Shown here in pieces: positions 59,194 to 62,866 of a stretch of 62,866 nucleotides of DNA. Every line of letters starts with the position of its first letter. Within the stretch, counting starts at the first letter, position 1. The DNA comes from a virus. Below the pieces are notes generated by a model that saw only the letters and a program-made list of their open reading frames with translations, did no database searches and was not told where the DNA came from. Made by a program: the position numbers and the translations under genes. The DNA lies in IMG/VR virus record IMGVR_UViG_3300030333_004509, positions 1 to 62,866 of that record, one strand, 5' to 3'.

Positions 59194-59222
59194 AATGTTG
59201 ACACGTTGGAAATATAGTCAAC
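59194..59222 (-). promoter_or_regulatory. 29-nt control element, copy 1
   Basis: Twenty-four of 29 positions match the element at 62318-62346. It holds a perfect dyad TGTTGAC (59196-59202) / GTCAACA (59217-59223) with a 14-bp spacer. On the leftward strand TTGACT could be a -35, with a weak AACATT 16 bp later. It precedes the gene at 58688-59173 and overlaps the end of the gene at 59218. Confidence 0.6.
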
Positions 59223-59745
59223 AACTTTCTTCGATCTTTTTTATAAACTGTTGAGCTGATCTTACGGTTGCAAACCTAAGCCAATCTTCTGTTTGCTCCG
59301 GTGCTTTCAGCGTAGTCCCACATCTTGCTTGCGGGTTCTTAAGTAGGACAGACCCCGGTCTCTGCTGACCGAACATACTAAACCTGTCGGTAGCAAGAAC
59401 GTAAGGACCATTCCTGTGGCTACGAGTCTCGAGGATCTTAGCCAACCATTCCATGCGTTGGTTCAGGGGCAGGGGCGAGACCACATCGTGCAGCTGGATG
59501 TATGGTTCAGACAGTCGAGCCAGGACGTACCGTCCAGCGAAGTCTTTGCATGATCCGCGGAGTGGTCCATCTAATCTCACATGTCGTGAGCCATTGTAGG
59601 TACGCACCAGTCCGCTGCCAATCACAACGTCCATTCCTTTGGCTAAGATCTGCATGGTCCAGTCACCTTGGGCTCGAGTCAGCTCCTCCCCCGGTGTGGG
59701 TCGAAGCGGAAACCCACACCAGGAATATCCGTTGAGCCGGGTCAA
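59218..59745 (-). CDS. Hypothetical protein, TTG start
   Basis: A 175-residue protein of mixed basic/beta composition (GDWTMQILAKGMDVVIGSGL; ARLSEPYIQLHDVVSPLPL). The frame is open to 59955, but starts there would run through the upstream gene. I prefer TTG at 59745 because it overlaps the upstream stop as TTGA and has GCGAGG 6 nt upstream. ATGs at 59781 or 59772 are alternatives. Unrecognised. Confidence 0.5.
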   Translation of the reverse strand: MTRLNGYSWCGFPLRPTPGEELTRAQGDWTMQILAKGMDVVIGSGLVRTYNGSRHVRLDGPLRGSCKDFAGRYVLARLSEPYIQLHDVVSPLPLNQRMEWLAKILETRSHRNGPYVLATDRFSMFGQQRPGSVLLKNPQARCGTTLKAPEQTEDWLRFATVRSAQQFIKKIEESC

Positions 59746-60077
59746 GGTATGCCTCGCTTCGAGCCTGTGCATGGGCAGCATGGGTCGGAGCACTGGCACC
59801 AGTCCTGCTGGTTCTGCCAGACTTCGTAGTGATCCTCCTCGGGACCCTCCTGCGCACAGGACAGAGTCTCGAAGACTTCGACGTGGGGCTCCTCGTTCCA
59901 GGACACGTACCACAGAGTCTTGAACTTGCCGTCCTCTGTCGAGCGAACCTCGCACCAGCTGTCGTTGTCAATCTGGAGATACAGCATCACCTCGACCTGG
60001 TCTTCAGGCTCATGGTTGATCTTGTCGTCCTGCCACGGAGTCCCCTCGTACTCGGGTGGATTCGGTAGTCTGCGCAT
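59742..60077 (-). CDS. Hypothetical acidic protein with C-terminal Cys cluster
   Basis: A 111-residue protein. The N-terminus is Pro/Glu-rich (LPNPPEYEGTPWQDDK), the middle is a small beta domain (VEVMLYLQIDNDSWCEV), and the end is CQCSDPCCPCTGSK, a dense cysteine cluster that may bind metal. The start at 60077 shares a base with the upstream stop in the GGAGGTGAGTGATG junction. Confidence 0.55.
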   Translation of the reverse strand: MRRLPNPPEYEGTPWQDDKINHEPEDQVEVMLYLQIDNDSWCEVRSTEDGKFKTLWYVSWNEEPHVEVFETLSCAQEGPEEDHYEVWQNQQDWCQCSDPCCPCTGSKRGIP

Positions 60078-60661
60078 CACTCACCTCCCTTTGCTTGCTC
60101 GATTGCTTCGCGCAGGTCAGCTTCCCACCGCTCTTGGCAGTCGTTCGCGTCCTTGCACTCCTGCTCGGTCCACGGGGTTCCGTCGTCCATGCCGATACCC
60201 GTCCAATAGTCGGGGAGACTAAACGGTGCCTTGTCAGCCTCGACCACACTGCTCTCCAGTGTGTCGGTGAAGCCACCACTGTCGCTGTTGACAACGACAT
60301 GGAAAGCAACCAGCACACCTCGGCTCGGGTGCTTCCAGACCTTGAAGTCGAAGCAGGCCAACCAGTCGCCCATATCCCGCTCGGTGTAGACCCCCTTGGC
60401 GTCATTCTCCTCATCCGAATAGCCGGTGGTGTAGGTCAGGTGACCGTAGGCATCGAGAGACTTTAACTGGCTCTCGTCCGTGGGCACGGGCTCACCCTTT
60501 CGGCAGGGCTCAGAGCAGTACCCCTCCCACCAAGGACTCACTCCTGTGATGCCATTCTCTGGGTCAGGGTCTTCATCGGGTAGGTCGCATCCACAGCTGA
60601 AGCAGACGGTATCGTCCCAAGGCTCATCCGGTCCACCAGGATATGTTGTTCTGTAGGTCAT
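60077..60661 (-). CDS. Hypothetical protein with N-terminal Cys motif
   Basis: A 194-residue acidic protein. N-terminal 'CFSCGCDLP' and 'YCSEPCRKGE' suggest a zinc site; the rest is unrecognised, with Trp-rich strands and a helical end finishing in KGGE. It is coupled to both neighbours through 1-nt overlaps. Confidence 0.55.
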   Translation of the reverse strand: MTYRTTYPGGPDEPWDDTVCFSCGCDLPDEDPDPENGITGVSPWWEGYCSEPCRKGEPVPTDESQLKSLDAYGHLTYTTGYSDEENDAKGVYTERDMGDWLACFDFKVWKHPSRGVLVAFHVVVNSDSGGFTDTLESSVVEADKAPFSLPDYWTGIGMDDGTPWTEQECKDANDCQERWEADLREAIEQAKGGE

Positions 60662-61131
60662 CACTCACCTCCTTGAGTCGCTGAGGCGAACAGGTCGGGG
60701 TCGCATGCCCCAGTCGTAGCCCCACAATCAGGGCATGGGACTACAGGGTTCATGTCCTCGGACAGCTTGTCCATCGCCTCGTTTGTTTGCTTGTATGTCT
60801 TGAGCTCCACGAAGCAATGCTCCTCGCAGCTGTGACACCACTGGGTCTCGGTGCTGCTCCCCGAACCGTACCAATCGTTTGGCTGACTCGTATTCGGGTT
60901 GACCCACGTCGCGACCTCGACGTCTGCGCTTCCGCATTCCTGGCACACGTACTCTTCGAGCGGAGAGTCCTCCTGCTTCAATGCTTCCGCGGCTACGTCT
61001 GCTGCCCAGTCATCGAAGCACTGGGTGTTCTGGTCGGGTCCATTCGGGGGCAACGGGTACTCGGCGTTGTTTGCGTGGTAGTCCCTTGCGTCCACAATCT
61101 TACGGAGCGCCTCTTCCATTCGTTTACTCAT
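60661..61131 (-). CDS. Zinc-ribbon hypothetical protein
   Basis: A 156-residue acidic protein with several Cys pairs (CQEC, CHSC with EEHC, CPDC), suggesting two zinc sites, the last being close to the C-terminus that reads TQGGE. Function unknown; possibly binds nucleic acid or host protein. The start at 61131 lies in a GATGATG junction with the DUF2786 gene. Confidence 0.6.
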   Translation of the reverse strand: MSKRMEEALRKIVDARDYHANNAEYPLPPNGPDQNTQCFDDWAADVAAEALKQEDSPLEEYVCQECGSADVEVATWVNPNTSQPNDWYGSGSSTETQWCHSCEEHCFVELKTYKQTNEAMDKLSEDMNPVVPCPDCGATTGACDPDLFASATQGGE

Positions 61132-61889
61132 CATCCACCCCCAATCATCTTGCTGTTGCTTCGAGCGCCAACCCCACGATTGAGGGAGATGGTTCTACCC
61201 GCGGCTCGACCCTGAGCTGACCCGCCCACGCCTCCGCTGTAGCCGCTGCCCAACCGCGGGTTGTGCTGTCGCATGAAACCATCCGCCCGCTGCTTCCGGG
61301 TCTGGAGTGCGATGGCCGTGCAGCTCGACACGTCCTGCCGGTTTGCTGCTCGACGCTGCTCGTACAGCTTAGCGCTGAGACCCTGGACTGCGCCCTCGCG
61401 GAAGCGAGTCACGTCGGTGCGGCTGGGAGTCTCCCAGTAGTCGTTGCGATACTCTTCGCGGAACTTCTTAGCCAATCGCTGAATCTCACGTTCAGCTACT
61501 GAGTAGAGGTACCGCCAAACTTCCAGGTCAGACTTGTGACCATACGCCAGGGCGAAGGTGCGCCGCTTCCAGCCCTTGCGGTCTGTGGAGTCAGGCACCC
61601 AAGGGTTCCGGTTGGTGTGGCGGACGGCACGCAGAGCGGACACGTTGCAGTGGTTGGCCAGTGCCCACGCCAGCTGAATGGCCCAGGTGTTCTTCCCTAC
61701 CTCGATGGCAGTCACCTCCATAGGATCTTCGCTTAGGATCTGATCCTCGCGCAGAGCGTGCAGACTGACTGCGTGTTCACGCATGAGCTTGTCTGCCATC
61801 TTGGCTGCGGCAGCAGCTTCGCCACCCTCGGACCCCTCAGCCAATGCGAGGAGCTTGCGGATTCTGCTGGTGATTCTTTCGGTTGTCAT
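61131..61889 (-). CDS. DUF2786-domain protein
   Basis: A 252-residue protein. The N-terminal ~45 residues ('RIRKLLALAEGSEGGEAAAA' then AKMADKLMREH) are the DUF2786 signature, followed by the long helical region usual in the phage members (EVWRYLYSVAEREIQRLAKK) and a Gly/Ser/Arg-rich tail. Function is unknown, although such proteins are common in phage early regions. The ATG overlaps the upstream stop in ATGA at 61886-61889. Confidence 0.75.
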   Translation of the reverse strand: MTTERITSRIRKLLALAEGSEGGEAAAAAKMADKLMREHAVSLHALREDQILSEDPMEVTAIEVGKNTWAIQLAWALANHCNVSALRAVRHTNRNPWVPDSTDRKGWKRRTFALAYGHKSDLEVWRYLYSVAEREIQRLAKKFREEYRNDYWETPSRTDVTRFREGAVQGLSAKLYEQRRAANRQDVSSCTAIALQTRKQRADGFMRQHNPRLGSGYSGGVGGSAQGRAAGRTISLNRGVGARSNSKMIGGG

Positions 61890-62275
61890 TCTGCACCTTC
61901 CTTCGACAGGTTCTCTGCCTCTTCGATGATCTCTCTCATGCGAGCCATAGCGCGGCTGAAATCTCGGTCTGTCAAGGAGGTCCAGTTATCCGCGTCACCT
62001 CGACCTTGGAGCCCTCCCTCTGCGACTGCGCGTACGGAAGGCAGGACGTGATGCTTCAGCAGAGCCGACAGTAGCATGCGGGCCTCGCGAGGATACAGCT
62101 CTGCGATGTCCTCCTCGTTGAACTCGACTTCGTGCTCTTGCTCGTCGAACTCAACGGTGACGTCCGTGCCTACGTCGATGCACTCGTCCCCGATGTTGAT
62201 CTCTCCGTGCACCTCGACGCACTGCGTGTGCGGTGTGACGCTCTTGTACGCTGTGAATAGTGTGATTGCTGACAT
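61886..62275 (-). CDS. Hypothetical first gene of the leftward accessory block
   Basis: A 129-residue acidic protein. The first 60 residues are beta-rich (SVTPHTQCVEVHGEINIGDE), the rest helical (SRAMARMREIIEEAENLSKE). Unrecognised. AGGAG lies 9 nt before the ATG and the second copy of the 29-nt element ~45 nt upstream, so it is the likely first gene of a transcript started at the right end. Confidence 0.6.
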   Translation of the reverse strand: MSAITLFTAYKSVTPHTQCVEVHGEINIGDECIDVGTDVTVEFDEQEHEVEFNEEDIAELYPREARMLLSALLKHHVLPSVRAVAEGGLQGRGDADNWTSLTDRDFSRAMARMREIIEEAENLSKEGAE

Positions 62276-62317
62276 GTGATGTACTCCTGAGTGCGGGCTC
62301 CGTTGCCTCGCAGAATG

Positions 62318-62346
62318 AATGTTGCCACGTGGGAAACATCGACAAC
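62318..62346 (-). promoter_or_regulatory. 29-nt control element, copy 2
   Basis: This matches the element at 59194-59222 at 24 of 29 positions. The dyad is imperfect here (GTTGCC ... GACAAC). On the leftward strand it reads TTGTCG, 16 bp, AACATT. Its core CACGTGGGAAACATC is conserved with copy 1 (CACGTTGGAAATATA). It likely directs the leftward accessory operon. Confidence 0.6.
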
Positions 62347-62505
62347 CCCTTGGGCAAAGAAAGTTGTAGATTGCAGCGCAGTCGTGCGATTAAAAACTTT
62401 CTGATATTTCCTCCTTGTCATGTTGATCGCCGTGCCTACATTCTTTGTGAGCGGGGCACACGGCACTGACGCCAGCCTCAAGGAGGTGACGATAGCCTAA
62501 GCAAG

Positions 62506-62524
62506 GCGGACAGAAAGTGTCCGC
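62506..62524. other. Hairpin next to the GTTACGAC array
   Basis: GCGGACA (62506-62512) pairs with TGTCCGC (62518-62524) around GAAAG, 3 bp before the first repeat unit. It may be part of an origin or control structure. Confidence 0.45.
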
Positions 62525-62526
62525 GT

Positions 62527-62865
62527 AGCGTTACGACCTACGAGGGAGGGTATGTCGTAACGCTGAAAGAGCAGGTCGAACCTAACCTATCGCCCAGTTC
62601 TTGACAGTTCTTTGACATCTCTGTTACGACCCCGTCGTAACAACCATTCAACAGGTTGAACCTGGACAATGGTCGAGCCTCGGGGGGCGTTACGACATGA
62701 TCGCACAACACATAGACATGTCTCTGGATGGATAAGCATAAGCACATAAACAGGCTGCAATGACCTATCCAACCAGTCAGAAGGGTATATGTAAGAGTTT
62801 AGGTCGTAACACGTTATTTTGCGGGCGATTGTTCCGCTTCAACCTACACTCTGAGCGTTACGACC
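62527..62865. repeat. Alternating GTTACGAC repeat array
   Basis: Seven exact copies of the 8-mer occur in strictly alternating orientation: plus at 62530, 62623, 62689 and 62857; minus at 62554, 62634 and 62803. The first pair extends to 11-bp arms (AGCGTTACGAC / GTCGTAACGCT, 16-bp spacer) and the second to 9-bp arms with a 3-nt CCC loop. Two TTGACA boxes (62601, 62612) lie among them. The last copy abuts the window end and may have a partner beyond it. Fits an iteron origin or a multi-operator control region. Confidence 0.75.
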
Positions 62866-62866
62866 C

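Larger units (their letters stand above)
62276..62866. other. 591-bp gene-free right end, candidate origin/control region
   Basis: Reading frames here are short and lack ribosome sites. From left to right it contains the leader of the accessory operon, the second 29-nt element, A/T-rich sequence around 62385-62415, a hairpin and the repeat array. CAGGTT-G-AACCTG (62652-62664) is an extra palindrome inside the array. A TATATG at 62786 has no -35. Confidence 0.6.

Noticed and set aside
59746-59955. N-terminal extension of the gene at 59218
   Set aside because: It would lie within the well-supported upstream gene and is Arg/Leu/Gly-rich in the way of an out-of-frame shadow.
62538-62772. Short leftward frames of 61 and 69 residues in the repeat region
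   Set aside because: They overlap the inverted repeats, lack ribosome sites, and look non-coding.

Overview
The window reads as most or all of the genome of a lytic-looking tailed phage with podovirus-like morphology. The sequence shows a terminase large subunit, a portal, a major capsid protein, a tail-nozzle-like protein, very large internal-virion-type proteins, fibre and lysis genes, and a self-contained DNA replication and recombination set. There is no long tape-measure protein followed by a tail-tube/baseplate series. I see no integrase, tRNA, CRISPR array, insertion sequence or RNA polymerase. Several small genes resemble families common in marine phages, so a marine bacterial host is likely, but the sequence does not name it.

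Layout. (1) A small rightward gene at the left edge (53-328). (2) A leftward packaging/pre-capsid block (353-9432): terminase, portal, an acidic coiled-coil scaffold candidate and many small genes, often coupled by 1-nt stop/start overlaps. (3) A rightward virion block (9485-44496) starting from a probable bidirectional promoter at about 9450: capsid and decoration proteins, adaptor/nozzle candidates, then four genes (18275-38659) encoding internal-virion-type proteins of 170, 1410, 1021 and 4190 residues, then fibre-like genes and a lysis cassette (41772-43371). (4) Two leftward genes including an HTH regulator (44493-45037), divergent from (5) a rightward replication/recombination block (45143-57735): SF2 helicase, Cas4-like nuclease, degenerate RecA-like ATPase, probable ssDNA-binding protein, a uracil-DNA-glycosylase/PolA fusion, a Rad50-like ATPase, a DUF927 helicase-like ATPase and zinc-ribbon proteins. 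(6) A leftward block of small accessory genes (57737-62275). (7) A 591-bp gene-free right end (62276-62866) with seven copies of GTTACGAC in strictly alternating orientation.

How it fits together. The replication block probably processes and copies DNA. The leftward packaging block and the rightward virion block build the particle. The 4190-residue protein sits where podoviruses encode ejected core proteins. It carries recognisable JAMM-peptidase, ADP-ribosyltransferase and HExxH zinc-peptidase signatures, so it may be a polyvalent effector delivered with the DNA.

The most unusual signals are that giant protein, a 28-residue motif it shares with a 90-residue protein of the packaging block, three repeated hairpins with a compensatory base-pair change ahead of the DNA polymerase gene, the alternating GTTACGAC array, and a duplicated 29-nt control element ahead of leftward accessory genes. 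All homology statements come from reading motifs by eye; no database search was run.
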